This document shows, piece by piece, positions 16,981 to 26,553 of a stretch of 64,000 nt of DNA. Each line of letters begins with the position of its first letter. Position 1 is the first letter of the stretch. Made by a program: the position numbers and the translations under genes. Source of the DNA: Desmonostoc vinosum HA7617-LM4 (GTDB lineage: Bacteria > Cyanobacteriota > Cyanobacteriia > Cyanobacteriales > Nostocaceae); contig JAHHHC010000001.1 in assembly GCA_019359515.1 (NCBI GenBank), positions 62,001 to 126,000 of the forward strand, given 5' to 3'. Under the pieces are notes generated by a model. That model did not search any database and was not told the origin of the DNA. It saw nothing but the letters and a program-made list of their open reading frames with translations.

Positions 16981-19900
16981 ATGAACTCCTCTTCTTCGTT
17001 AAGAGTTCAGGGAGATCTGAAATATGTTAACCAGAATTCTCCCACTCTCAAAGCTGCTATCCTCAATCTTTTGAGGTTAGTCGCAGGAGATACAAGTATA
17101 GGATCGGACTTTAGCCAAGTTTGGGTGATCCGTGAATTTCAACTAGGTGATGAGCTGACTAGTTACGGACTAGATCAGGAAACAGCGGATGATAGTAATT
17201 CTTTATATTTAGTTTGCCAAGGGCGAGTCCGATTACTCACATATGACGCAACTATTGAGCGAGAAGTTTCAACCCAGTTGATCACAACTGAGCAAACTTT
17301 TGGTGCAGATCATTTATTTTACAAACAACCTCTACCATATCGAGCGATCGCAGCGAGTGCAGGTTTAATAGCTCGAATTAAGATTTCTGAACTCAAACGC
17401 TGGTTGCAACACTTACCAAGCCTAGAAAATTATTTACAACGGTTTGCTGTTGAGCGACAAGCACTAATTTTCTTTAAAAGTTGTACTGAATTACGCTCAC
17501 TAACTAGCCTCACACTTCGACAGTTATTACCTTTGTTAATCAAAACTCACATCAGTGCTGGCTCATCTTTAACAGAAGCGACACCCGCATCCAAGGGGCG
17601 CTTTTGGCTGGTGAGTGGTAAAATTGACAACTCATCACCCGATTTGGGCAAAAGCTGGGGATACCCCGGTGTCACTCCCCAAGTTGCGGCTCAAACGGAT
17701 TTGCTAGTTTACCATCTACCTTTTGAATACTGGGAGTCAGCCAGAGCGATCGCACCCCATTTATTTCCCAATCAGCACAAACCAGAAATCCAACAGGCAT
17801 CTCACAACAGTTCAGATAGCCATTTAGAGAGTAAACTACAAACCACCCACGAACCAAAATATATTCCCAAACTAATTGAACTGCCACCCCGTAAACCCAG
17901 GTTAGACAGTCCGGTTGCAGTTCGGGCTGCACCAGAAATTAGCTTTCCTCGACCTCAACCATCAACTAGGTTAAGGCGTCCCTACCCTTTTATTCAGCAG
18001 CAAAGTTCATCGGATTGTGGGGCGGCGTGTTTAGCGATGATTAGCCAGTACTGGGGCAAACGCTTGAGTATCAATACACTGCGTGACCTAGCGCGGATCA
18101 ACCGTGTAGGTGCGTCTCTCCAGGGTTTGGCGGAAGCGGCTCAAACCTTAGGCTATGAGGTGCTGTTAATTAGGGCAAGTTTTGAGAAGTTGGATTTATA
18201 TTATAACCCATGGATAGCTCATTGGCAAGGAAATCATTATGTAGTTGTTTGGCGAGTCAAGGGCGATCGCATATTAGTTTCCGATCCAGCCATAGGCAAG
18301 CGATCGCTTTCACGCCGAGAGTTTGCAGCTAGCTGGACAGGATATGCATTGCTGTTGGACTCTACAGAGCGTTTGGATGCTGTCAAGAGTGAGAAACTTT
18401 CCTGGAGTCGCTACTGGCAGACATTGTTACATCACCGAAAATTACTCAGGCGGATCATTCTGGCCTCGGTGCTGGTGCAAGTTTTTGGGCTGACAACTCC
18501 TCTACTAGCTCAAGTCGTTCTCGACCGAGTTATGTCTGTCAAAAACTTCTTGAACTTAAATGTCTTTGCCACAGGCTTTTTAATTTTGGGTATTTGGCGC
18601 ATCATCCTGACAGCACAGCGTCAATACTTACTAGATTATTTTGCTAACCGCATCGATTTGACCTTAATTAGCAGTTTTATTCACCATATATTGCAGTTGC
18701 CGTTGCAGTTTTTTGCCTCGCGTCAAGTGGAAGACATCACTAGCCGCGTTCAAGAAAACCGCAAAATCCAGATGTTTCTTACCCGTCAAGTTATCAGTGC
18801 TGCGTTAGATGCTGTGATGGTATTGATTTACTTGGGATTGATGGTTTATTACAACTTGCAACTGACTTTATTGGTGCTGGCGATGATTCTCCCTGGCGTT
18901 TTCTTGACTGTGGGGACGAGTCCAATGCTGAAAAAAGTGTCACGGGAAATCTTTCAGGAATCGGCACGGCAAAACTCTTCATTAGTTGAGATCGTTGCTG
19001 GCGTTACCACAGTCAAAACTGCCGCAGCTGAGCGTCCGGTGCAACGGCGTTGGCAAGAACTGTTTATGAATATGGTGAAGGTGCGTTTTCGGGGACAGAA
19101 GTTAGCGACAAATGTGCAAACGCTGAGGAGTTTGATTAATCACCTTGGTAGCACAGTTGTGTTGTGGTTAGGGGCAACTTTGGTAATGCGACAACAGATG
19201 TCGCTGGGACATTTTGTGGCTTTTAATATGCTTGCTGTCAATGTTGTCAACCCCGTTTTGGGATTGATAGAACTGTGGGATAAGTTTCAAGAAGTGCAGA
19301 TTTCGGTAGAAAGGCTCAACGATGTTTTGGCAGCTCAACCAGAAGAAAATCCCCAAAAACCATTAATGGTAATCCCAGCAATTCGTGGTGATGTGGATTT
19401 TGAGAATGTCAGTTTTCGTTACAACCAAGATGAGGATCGCAACACCTTACAGAATATATCTTTTGCAGTTAAAGCTGGACAAACTATTGGCATTATTGGT
19501 CAGAGTGGTTCGGGTAAAAGTACTTTAGTCAATTTGCTGGCTGGTTTGTATCGTCCCAAGCTGGGCAAGATTTTGATTGATGGGCATGATATTTCTCTTG
19601 TTTCACCGCAATCATTACGCAGTCGCTTAGGCTTGGTGTCGCAAGATTGTTTTTTGTTTGCGGGAACCATATTAGAAAATATCACCCTGCATAGCTCGGA
19701 ATTTACTTTAGAAGAAGCGATCGCAGCTGCCAACTTAGCACAGGCACACGACTCGATTCAGGAGTTGCCTTTAGGCTACAACACCGTTGTCGGAGAACGT
19801 GGTTTAATGCTCTCTGGTGGACAGCGACAAAGAATTGCGATCGCTCGTGCCTTAATCAGGAATCCCAGTATCCTGATTTTCGATGAGGCTACTAGTGCTT

Positions 19901-20118
19901 TAGATGTTGAGTCGGAACGCTTATTTCAACAAAATTTAATCCAAATTAGTCAATCTCGTACCACTTTTATTGTTTCTCATCGGCTTTCTAGCGTTCGTCA
20001 TGCCGACTGTATTCTCGTTCTAGACAGAGGTATCCTCACAGAACAAGGCACTCATCAAGAACTATTAGCGATCGGTGGACTTTATTACCACTTAGCTCAA
20101 TTGCAATTAAATATGTAA
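16981..20118 (+). CDS. hetC: HetC: C39 peptidase-containing ABC exporter of heterocyst development
   Basis: 1045-aa protein with the length and domain order of HetC. Residues about 40-160 form a cyclic-nucleotide-binding-like (CRP N-terminal) fold. A C39 bacteriocin-processing peptidase domain follows at about 335-455 with an intact triad C346 (SDCGAAC), H419 (NHYVVVW) and D435 (SDPA). A six-helix exporter domain spans about 480-770, and the ATPase has Walker A GQSGSGKST (about 840), LSGGQRQR, and Walker B ILIFDEATSALD. HetC acts early in heterocyst differentiation and is thought to process or export peptide signals. hetP follows on the same strand after 1.2 kb, the conserved arrangement. An NtcA-like site lies upstream. 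The substrate is not encoded nearby. Confidence 0.92.
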   Translation: MNSSSSLRVQGDLKYVNQNSPTLKAAILNLLRLVAGDTSIGSDFSQVWVIREFQLGDELTSYGLDQETADDSNSLYLVCQGRVRLLTYDATIEREVSTQLITTEQTFGADHLFYKQPLPYRAIAASAGLIARIKISELKRWLQHLPSLENYLQRFAVERQALIFFKSCTELRSLTSLTLRQLLPLLIKTHISAGSSLTEATPASKGRFWLVSGKIDNSSPDLGKSWGYPGVTPQVAAQTDLLVYHLPFEYWESARAIAPHLFPNQHKPEIQQASHNSSDSHLESKLQTTHEPKYIPKLIELPPRKPRLDSPVAVRAAPEISFPRPQPSTRLRRPYPFIQQQSSSDCGAACLAMISQYWGKRLSINTLRDLARINRVGASLQGLAEAAQTLGYEVLLIRASFEKLDLYYNPWIAHWQGNHYVVVWRVKGDRILVSDPAIGKRSLSRREFAASWTGYALLLDSTERLDAVKSEKLSWSRYWQTLLHHRKLLRRIILASVLVQVFGLTTPLLAQVVLDRVMSVKNFLNLNVFATGFLILGIWRIILTAQRQYLLDYFANRIDLTLISSFIHHILQLPLQFFASRQVEDITSRVQENRKIQMFLTRQVISAALDAVMVLIYLGLMVYYNLQLTLLVLAMILPGVFLTVGTSPMLKKVSREIFQESARQNSSLVEIVAGVTTVKTAAAERPVQRRWQELFMNMVKVRFRGQKLATNVQTLRSLINHLGSTVVLWLGATLVMRQQMSLGHFVAFNMLAVNVVNPVLGLIELWDKFQEVQISVERLNDVLAAQPEENPQKPLMVIPAIRGDVDFENVSFRYNQDEDRNTLQNISFAVKAGQTIGIIGQSGSGKSTLVNLLAGLYRPKLGKILIDGHDISLVSPQSLRSRLGLVSQDCFLFAGTILENITLHSSEFTLEEAIAAANLAQAHDSIQELPLGYNTVVGERGLMLSGGQRQRIAIARALIRNPSILIFDEATSALDVESERLFQQNLIQISQSRTTFIVSHRLSSVRHADCILVLDRGILTEQGTHQELLAIGGLYYHLAQLQLNM

Positions 20119-21326
20119 TCTCAATTTATCTAGAGCAGTTATACCTGAATATCCATATAAATTATTACTGAATTCATCAAGCAATCTGATTTTGCAAAGA
20201 GGCTTTTCCTGTTCCTCAGTAAAATCAGGTTATACAGCTTGAAATTTTGATATTTTTACTACTAGATTTTACCTTTATAGATATTCTTCTATTTTTAGTT
20301 AAATCAGAATTAATTGAGTCTATATATATTACCATAAATCTGTATTTTTCACAACTTTTTATCTGTGATGGCTGACTGGTATTTATACAATTTTTACAAT
20401 CAAATTCTGCAAAATTGTTTGACACTACATGAGTTAAACCCTTGTTGCGAAACAGGTTTTATCTAAGTGTATAAATATCGATAATTGCTAAAAATTAAAA
20501 ATGATTTTCAATAACTGGAGTTAAAAATAGTTTTTTCATGATAACTACACTACCAAATTTATAATTTGTTCCACACTATATTTAGTGGTAAAATTTCCTG
20601 GTACACTCAAGAAAGTTAAAAGCTCAAATGAGTACTAGATGAGGGGTATCACCCCTCACAAAACATCGAAAAGAGGACAAAATGCAAAGTTGCACAATAC
20701 ACAAGAAACATCAAAATAGATTCAGTAAATTTAACTTACAAATCTGCATGAATAGCAGATGACAATAACAGAAAAAAATAGTATAAATACGAATGTTAGT
20801 GTTGGTGATTAAAGATGAATAGTTTTTCTCTAGCAACCTAAAGCCTATGGGACTTTACTGCAAACCTCCTAATTATTTAGTCATAATCTATACAATTATT
20901 GAACTAGAAAAAGCCACTAAATTAGGAGTTAAGAAAACCAAAGAGGACAAAACTCCATCTACCGAGAATCACATCAATAAATTTTTGCAAGCGGCAAGAA
21001 GTCTAATTTACATTTACAAACGTATAATCCTTAGCACTAGGGCGAATTTACCAAAAATATCTATACAAAGGGTAACTGCCATAGATATTATTTCTCAGGT
21101 AGGTAGGAATTACAAATATTCTTCAATAGTAATCCTTCGTGCTTGTCTACCGATTTTTGTGAGACAACTGAGCTTCTTTTTGCGATTGTGATAACTTGGG
21201 CGCGTATAGAAGTAATTTGCGCCTTCAGTAAGCAAATATAAGCAGGTTAAAGCCATTCTTCAACCTCAATATAAACACAAGCGATCGCCAAACAAGACTA
21301 CTTTACTAAATCCCATAGAACTCAAC
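20119..21326. other. hetC-hetP intergenic region
   Basis: 1.2 kb of AT-rich DNA. It holds a HetR-type operator at 20640-20658, about 670 bp before hetP, implying a long hetP leader or a distal promoter. A 114-codon open frame (20847-21191) lies in the putative leader. It encodes a basic protein without recognisable domains and is probably fortuitous, but it could be a leader ORF. A GGGCGC...GCGCC pairing (about 21198-21225) is a weak hairpin. A terminator for hetC was not identified. Confidence 0.55.
20640..20658. promoter_or_regulatory. HetR-type operator upstream of hetP
   Basis: A perfect 19-bp palindrome, TGAGGGGT-ATC-ACCCCTCA, has 8-bp arms around 3 bp. HetR of Anabaena sp. PCC 7120 binds an inverted repeat upstream of hetP with the same GAGGGGT-N3-ACCCCTC architecture. 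Position (about 670 bp before the hetP ATG) and sequence both match. HetR itself is not encoded in this window. Confidence 0.85.
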
Positions 21327-21776
21327 ATGATGAATCAAAACATTTCTAGCATTAGTAGCAACTTAGACAAAACAATGAAGAATCAACAATTTGATAAAGT
21401 AGTCGAAGCAATTCTCGCTGGCAAGTATTCCTGGGCATGTGTTTTAATGCTACGATTTGCTGGTTACAATCCCCTACATTACATTCCTTACCGCACATAC
21501 AACAGATTAATCAAAGAAAACTCTCAAGCTAATAGGTCAAACCAGCAGCATAATGACAATATCAACACACTCAAACATTCTCATGATCAAAGATCTGAGG
21601 GTAATGTTTCACCAAGCTGCTTAAGCAAAATAAAAGACCTAGCTTACTTAGAAGTAGTAGGTGGAAAGCAAACAACAGAAGTTCGTGGTGGTAGTCAACA
21701 GCAGTGGTTAACCCAGCAAATTCACGAATATCAATCACCCAAATCACAACCAGAAAGATTCTGTGACTTTAATTAA
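21327..21776 (+). CDS. hetP: HetP, heterocyst commitment regulator
   Basis: 149-aa HetP-family protein. The diagnostic core is [20 protein letters not shown] followed by [20 protein letters not shown] (about residues 27-65). The C-terminal half is Gln/Asn/Ser-rich and variable, with a conserved-looking block [25 protein letters not shown] near the end. HetP controls commitment to heterocyst differentiation and acts downstream of HetR. It lies downstream of hetC on the same strand. Tandem ATGs (21327, 21330) leave a one-codon ambiguity. A HetR-like palindrome follows 25 bp after the stop. Confidence 0.92.
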   Translation: MMNQNISSISSNLDKTMKNQQFDKVVEAILAGKYSWACVLMLRFAGYNPLHYIPYRTYNRLIKENSQANRSNQQHNDNINTLKHSHDQRSEGNVSPSCLSKIKDLAYLEVVGGKQTTEVRGGSQQQWLTQQIHEYQSPKSQPERFCDFN

Positions 21777-21800
21777 AAAGTCCATGCTTATTTGGTCGCG

Positions 21801-21819
21801 TAGGGGGTATTACCCCCTA
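21801..21819. promoter_or_regulatory. Second HetR-operator-like palindrome, downstream of hetP
   Basis: TAGGGGGT-ATT-ACCCCCTA is a perfect palindrome with 8-bp arms and a 3-bp centre, starting 25 bp after the hetP stop. It shares GGGGT-N3-ACCCC with the operator upstream of hetP. It could be a HetR site for a downstream transcript or simply the hetP terminator hairpin, although only TATTTGC follows. Confidence 0.45.
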
Positions 21820-22594
21820 TTTGCTAACAGCATTTCAAGCTAGATTCCCATAAACAATAACCCACAACAAGGGATAAAAATAGATCTCCCCCACTCCTCA
21901 CATTAAAGTTGGGAATAATCTGCCAAAATGGCAAATATATACACACAAAATTGTATAAATTAAAAACAGCAACTTAAAAAAAATAACAGAGGTGATTACT
22001 AGGTCAATTCCTTTTCTAGCCTAAAATCAATAATTAAGCGAAAACCCATCTAAAGTTACACAGTCACTCGTAAGTGTCATTGACGGATGACAGACAACAG
22101 TCAGCAGTCAACTATTTATACGATTAAATATGCAACTTTTATGTGGAACAGCTTAGTTATGCTCATGAAAAATATCAACTGCTTGCTGACAGTTGATGTT
22201 TCACGAATTAAATAACTCTGTACACCAAAATTAACGATTTAACCAATGCTACTGGTGGTTCTATTTCTGAGAAAGTTTTAGCAAGGAGAATTTAGAGCGG
22301 TGGATTCCCCCAATCTCATCTTTGCAGAGTTTTTGCTGATTCTGCAGGCAGCGTAAGCTATGCTGTTAAAGCTTTATGTCCTAATGTTGGTGTTGCTTGA
22401 GCTTCCAAAACTCAGGTTTAGCATCAGCGTGAGGAACAGAAATAGAAAAGCTACGGTGAAATCGTGATTGTGGCTGGTAGAACTAATAACTATTTACGCT
22501 TCTTTTGTGATTATTGTAATCCTGATTTCTCCCAATCTAGGATTACTTACCTTTGCTTTGTAAACTTGCAATTTATATAGCAATGAATCCACAG

Positions 22595-22634
22595 ATCCTC
22601 GATTTATTTCAAAAGTCGAGGATTTTGTCTATTT
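22595..22634 (+). terminator. Intrinsic terminator without an intact upstream gene
   Basis: ATCCTCGA (22595-22602) pairs with TCGAGGAT (22616-22623), followed by TTTGTCTATTTT. It is oriented for plus-strand transcription, but the nearest intact plus-strand gene is hetP, 0.8 kb upstream. Confidence 0.75.
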
Positions 22635-22807
22635 TCAAGTAAGTAATTATTCGCTATCCCAAATCGCCCGATCGCGACAATTTTTTCAGGGCGATTCCCC
22701 AGACGACAAGCAGCGATAGTAACTTGCCACCTTGAAATTTTTATGCTGCCTATCCTGATTTAGCTTTTTACGATATTACAACCATCAGTTGGAACTTTGA
22801 AGTTGCT

Positions 22808-23434
22808 CTATACTTGTCCAGCTTGAAAAATTTGGTTAGCTGTGATTTTCAAATCGGGAAAAGTTGGAGATATAATGTAGTCGTTATCTCGAAATTGGCT
22901 AACCTGATATTCTCCATCTACTAATTGATAAATTGAGAAGGTAGGAACTTTAGGATTACCGATGAATTTCCTAGCACCTAATGCAGCATAATCAGCAATC
23001 CAATATTCTGGGATACCCATCTCTTCATAATCAGCAAGCTTTTTGTAGTAATCATCTCGCCAATTTTGGCTAACAACTTCAATTACCAAAGGAATTGAAT
23101 TTCCCTGAGTTACAGTTGAGGATTTTGTCCAAAGAGGTTCTGAAGCTAAACTAGGACGATTCAAGATTAAAACATCTGGGAAGTAGCCAGATTCACCTTC
23201 AGGAGGTTTTACTATTGCTTGATTGGGTATAAAATAAGGTAGATTTAACACTTTGATTTGGACGGCAATCTCAACAGTCAAAAACCCTTTGATTTCTTCA
23301 TGCTTCCCTACTGGTGGTGTCATCTCAATAATTACTCCATTATGTAATTCGTAACGTACTGGCGAATTTTCTGGATACCCTTGAATAAATTCATCAAAGG
23401 TTATTAGTTTTATTGCTGATTGCAGTTGAGTCAT
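22808..23434 (-). CDS. Uma2 family (DUF820) putative endonuclease
   Basis: 208-aa Uma2-family protein, a PD-(D/E)xK-like fold extremely expanded in cyanobacteria. Visible features are FDEFIQGYPENSPVRYELHNGVIIEM at the N-terminus, YFPDVLILNRP with the conserved Asp, and PLVIEVVSQNWRDDYYKKLADYEEMGIPEYWIADY, which carries the Glu and Lys of the nuclease-like core. No partner gene is evident. These genes often move between loci and their role is not established. Confidence 0.88.
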   Translation of the reverse strand: MTQLQSAIKLITFDEFIQGYPENSPVRYELHNGVIIEMTPPVGKHEEIKGFLTVEIAVQIKVLNLPYFIPNQAIVKPPEGESGYFPDVLILNRPSLASEPLWTKSSTVTQGNSIPLVIEVVSQNWRDDYYKKLADYEEMGIPEYWIADYAALGARKFIGNPKVPTFSIYQLVDGEYQVSQFRDNDYIISPTFPDLKITANQIFQAGQV

Positions 23435-23499
23435 AAGTAACCTGGCAAGTTTGATTTTTTACATGTATTCTGAGTGCGATCGCCTCAAAAAATCTCTAT

Positions 23500-23697
23500 A
23501 TGACTACAATACGTACTCAAGAAATGGGAATTGTTACTACTACAATTATCGTATCGAATTTAGTTAATGAGATTTTAGCAGAACGAGGATTTATTCAAAA
23601 TGACCAGATTCGCTCAATAACTCTCAACAACGTTTTAGTTGATATAGGGGCTACTCGTCTTTGTTTACCTGCGGATATTATTACAGTAAAATATTAA
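23500..23697 (+). CDS. Truncated retroviral-type aspartic protease-like protein
   Basis: 65 aa. VLVDIGATRLCLPADII matches the active-site loop of the single-domain aspartyl proteases common in cyanobacteria (D-[ST]-GA-[ST]), with Ile in place of Thr/Ser after Asp. Family members are usually about 110-130 aa, with a C-terminal half that completes the fold; here the frame stops just after the active-site region. It is therefore probably a 3'-truncated remnant, although a short variant cannot be excluded. Divergent from the Uma2 gene, with 65 bp between them. Confidence 0.5.
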   Translation: MTTIRTQEMGIVTTTIIVSNLVNEILAERGFIQNDQIRSITLNNVLVDIGATRLCLPADIITVKY

Positions 23698-23825
23698 ATG
23701 TTGAATATACCCAGGTTTATTACTGAACACTAACCAAGATTAATATAATTGTTACCAGTTAAAATACTAAGCACCTTATATTTACTTAATAATTATGAAG
23801 ATTTTTATTTACCTCTCAATAAAAT

Positions 23826-23849
23826 AGAGACGCTAAATCTAGCGTCTCT
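23826..23849 (-). terminator. Terminator of the desaturase cluster
   Basis: AGAGACGCTA (23826-23835) pairs with TAGCGTCTCT (23840-23849) around a 4-nt loop, with ATTTTATTGAG following on the minus strand. It lies 25 bp beyond the desB stop. Confidence 0.75.
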
Positions 23850-23874
23850 TATGTTAGTTAACTCAGCTAATAAA

Positions 23875-24954
23875 TTAGCCTTTAGCTAACTTGTTATTAG
23901 ATGTGTAGTAAACCTTGCTGCCAGCATCAGGGACAAAATGACAACTGATGCAGGAACGCCACAAAGACCTCCAAATAGGTTCCTCAGATTTGCGGAAGTA
24001 TTCACCCATAATCGGTTTAATTGCCTCAGTCGCCTTCAGCAAATTGTAGTGAGGAATGTTGAGGAATATATGATGAGCAACATGAGTACCAATGTCATGA
24101 TGGATGTGATTGATCAAACCATAATCGCGGTCAATACTAGAAATTGCACCTTTTAAAAAAGTCCAATCTTCACCACGATACCAAGGAAGATCTGGCTCGG
24201 TGTGATGTAAAAACGTCACCAAATCTAGCCAAATAATAAACACAATATAGGGTGCAGCGTAGTATTTCAGTAACCACATCCATCCCCATTGATAGGTCAG
24301 AAAACCCAACAAACCAACCATCAAAGTACAAAGTATAGTACTGGTAATAACATCCCATTTTTCTGATGGTTTAAAAAGTGAGCTATTGGGTAAAAAATGG
24401 GAACCTTCCTTATTAGGAGAACGCTTAAACAAATACACTGGATAAGCCAATAAGAAAACATAATATCGACCGATCTTTTGTACTAAAGGCATCTCCTTGT
24501 ACTGTGATTCTGTCACAGGATACCAGCTTTCATCATTATCTAGATGACCAGTATTTTTGTGGTGAGTTCTGTGGCTAATGCGCCAACCGTGATATGGAAC
24601 GAGTATTGGTGTGTGGGAAAGATGCCCAATCAAACCATTCAGCCATTTATGCTTAGAAAAAGATTGGTGTCCGCAGTCATGTCCTACTACAAATAAAGCC
24701 CAAAACATCGTACCTTGCGCTAGCCAGAAAATTGGCCAGAAATACCAAGAATCTAAGTAATGAGCAACAGCATAAAGCAGAGTAATAATCAAGATGTCAC
24801 GCCAGAAATAATAGAGAGATTTTGTGACATTTGGTTGAAAGCATTCCGCAGGTATTGCAGCTTTTAAATCCTGAAGGGTGAAGGGTAGTTGAGATGCATC
24901 CTCAGATGATTTGGAGCTATAAGAATTGTCTAACTTGATAGTATTGGATTGCAC
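23875..24954 (-). CDS. desB: Acyl-lipid omega-3 (delta-15) desaturase DesB
   Basis: 359-aa membrane-bound di-iron acyl-lipid desaturase. The three histidine boxes are present: HDCGH (VVGHDCGHQSF), HRTHH (RISHRTHHKNTGH) and HVAHH followed by FLNIPHYNL. Four hydrophobic helices are visible. The sequence type (LKAAIPAECFQPNVTKSLYY at the N-terminus and HLDNDESWYPV after box two) fits the omega-3/delta-15 class that makes trienoic fatty acids. It is third in the same-strand order desC, desA, desB, which supports the assignment. Transcripts of desB are typically cold-induced in cyanobacteria; no regulatory site was identified here. Confidence 0.88.
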   Translation of the reverse strand: MQSNTIKLDNSYSSKSSEDASQLPFTLQDLKAAIPAECFQPNVTKSLYYFWRDILIITLLYAVAHYLDSWYFWPIFWLAQGTMFWALFVVGHDCGHQSFSKHKWLNGLIGHLSHTPILVPYHGWRISHRTHHKNTGHLDNDESWYPVTESQYKEMPLVQKIGRYYVFLLAYPVYLFKRSPNKEGSHFLPNSSLFKPSEKWDVITSTILCTLMVGLLGFLTYQWGWMWLLKYYAAPYIVFIIWLDLVTFLHHTEPDLPWYRGEDWTFLKGAISSIDRDYGLINHIHHDIGTHVAHHIFLNIPHYNLLKATEAIKPIMGEYFRKSEEPIWRSLWRSCISCHFVPDAGSKVYYTSNNKLAKG

Positions 24955-25272
24955 TAGATTATTTTGTTGGATATGAGTCGGACTTTAGTTTGAGGCTATT
25001 TAATTTAACCTCTAAAATAAATTTCTGGCAAAATTTATGGATTTAGCAGTTCAGGCACCAGAAATCAGAATATTCTAATTCTTATTTCTGAAATTCTGAA
25101 TTTTTTCTTACAAGAAATTTATTTTTTGCAGCAAGTTTAGCTTTCACTAACTTGCAAGCAGGCAGAATTAGCAATTTCCCTACAAGAAAACTTTTGTATA
25201 GAGAATTGCCAGCAGATAATTAAAGAATGAAGGATAAAGGGAAAAATTGCAGAAGCATTTATCCCTCATCTT
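24955..25272. other. desA-desB spacer, nothing recognised
   Basis: 318 bp of AT-rich DNA between the desA stop and the desB start. Its length suggests that desB may have its own promoter. No terminator, repeat or operator was identified. Confidence 0.5.
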
Positions 25273-26334
25273 TTATACTTCATATCGCTTTGAATAGTAC
25301 TCGTTGAAAGACTCATAGCCTACATCAATTGTGTACAGATGACATTGATCTGTGATCTGCTTCATCAAAGACCAAGAAAACTGACATTCATCATGCAGAT
25401 AAGGCCTCCAATTTGCTTTGATGCTGTTGTAAGCTAATCGCAAATTGTAAGAAGGAATTGCAGTCGAAATATGATGAGGAACGTGAACATTGATATCGTG
25501 GCAGAGGAATTCTACCCAACGGGGATAATCACAATGAACAGTACCAAATAGTTGCGCTAAAGCTTCGTTCCACTTGTTAGTTGCCACAAAAGGAACATCT
25601 GCGGCAGTGTGGTGAACAATAGTAAAGGTACTCATCCAGAAGTGGTAAACCAGCCAGGGTACTAGCCAAAACTTGACAAATCCCCAAATACCTGTTGTAG
25701 CGAGCAAGATCGGGAAAGCGATCGCCGCAGATAATACAACAACAGCTACAGAAAGTTTAATACTAGATTGGTCTTTAGTGGCAAATTTGCGCCAATCAAA
25801 ATGTACAACCGCCCAATGTCCAATTGAACCCACCCACCAGAGGCGTTTACGCATAAACACCTCAAAAGCAGACTGCCGGGTTTTATCCCAACCTTCAAAA
25901 ACTTCTGGTCTAATGGGATGCCAAGCATTATCTTCGTCTAGCTTGTTGGTATGGGTGTGATGATAATTATGCTTAATCCGCCAACTATGGAAGGGATAAA
26001 TTAACGGTATTAAAAACACATGTCCCACCAAATCATTTACCCAGCGACGTTTGGCAAACGACCGATGACCACAATCATGAGCAATTACAAAAAAACCTGT
26101 TAAAGCAGTGCCTGTAAAAATCCAAGCCAAGGGCAAGAGAAACCAAGGAGTAATCGTCAAGCTGTAATAACCCAAGCAAACCATCAAGACACTGACTATC
26201 ACTCGTGTCCAAGCTTTGCGCCGATTTTTCTCAAAACATTCCCTTGGTAGAGATTTAACAATATCTTTTAGCCTCAGGTCGGAATTACCAAGGTCATCAT
26301 CTAGTTTTTGGCTGTTAATTATTGATGTAGTCAT
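25273..26334 (-). CDS. desA: Acyl-lipid delta-12 desaturase DesA
   Basis: 353-aa di-iron acyl-lipid desaturase with histidine boxes HDCGH ([12 protein letters not shown]), HNYHH ([20 protein letters not shown]) and HVPHH ([21 protein letters not shown]). The box-two context and length match cyanobacterial delta-12 desaturases that convert oleate to linoleate on glycerolipids. The ATG at 26334 ([10 protein letters not shown]) gives the usual N-terminus; an open frame extends to 26406 without conservation. It lies between desC and desB on the same strand. Confidence 0.88.
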   Translation of the reverse strand: MTTSIINSQKLDDDLGNSDLRLKDIVKSLPRECFEKNRRKAWTRVIVSVLMVCLGYYSLTITPWFLLPLAWIFTGTALTGFFVIAHDCGHRSFAKRRWVNDLVGHVFLIPLIYPFHSWRIKHNYHHTHTNKLDEDNAWHPIRPEVFEGWDKTRQSAFEVFMRKRLWWVGSIGHWAVVHFDWRKFATKDQSSIKLSVAVVVLSAAIAFPILLATTGIWGFVKFWLVPWLVYHFWMSTFTIVHHTAADVPFVATNKWNEALAQLFGTVHCDYPRWVEFLCHDINVHVPHHISTAIPSYNLRLAYNSIKANWRPYLHDECQFSWSLMKQITDQCHLYTIDVGYESFNEYYSKRYEV

Positions 26335-26553
26335 GAAAACCTGAAAAACAACAAACTCCTCCACCAAGTCACTCAAAAAGTAACTTGCCACAAAGCTTCT
26401 TAACATTAGCGTCTCGGATTATAGCAATCTAAGTTACCCTAACGCACCAGTAAACAGCTGATTAATACCATTACAAAATCAGCGAAAAGTCAAAAATCCT
26501 TTGTCATTAGTCATTTGTCCTTAGTAAACGACTAATGACAAAGGGGAAACGAC

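Larger units (their letters stand above)
21777..22807. other. Region after hetP: palindrome, degraded frame, terminator
   Basis: It holds a palindrome at 21801-21819 resembling the HetR operator and an AT-rich stretch to about 22140. A segment at about 22245-22540 follows, whose plus-strand translation reads like protein (for example SHLCRVFADSAGSVSYAVKA) but has several in-frame stops. A good intrinsic terminator lies at 22595-22634. The arrangement suggests a former transcription unit. I do not recognise the protein, and the stop density is near random expectation, so the pseudogene reading is weak. Confidence 0.35.

Noticed and set aside
21884-21905. CCCACTCCTCACATT resembling the Yfr1 core motif
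   Set aside because: Only about ten bases match, the flanking stems and U-rich terminator of Yfr1 are missing.
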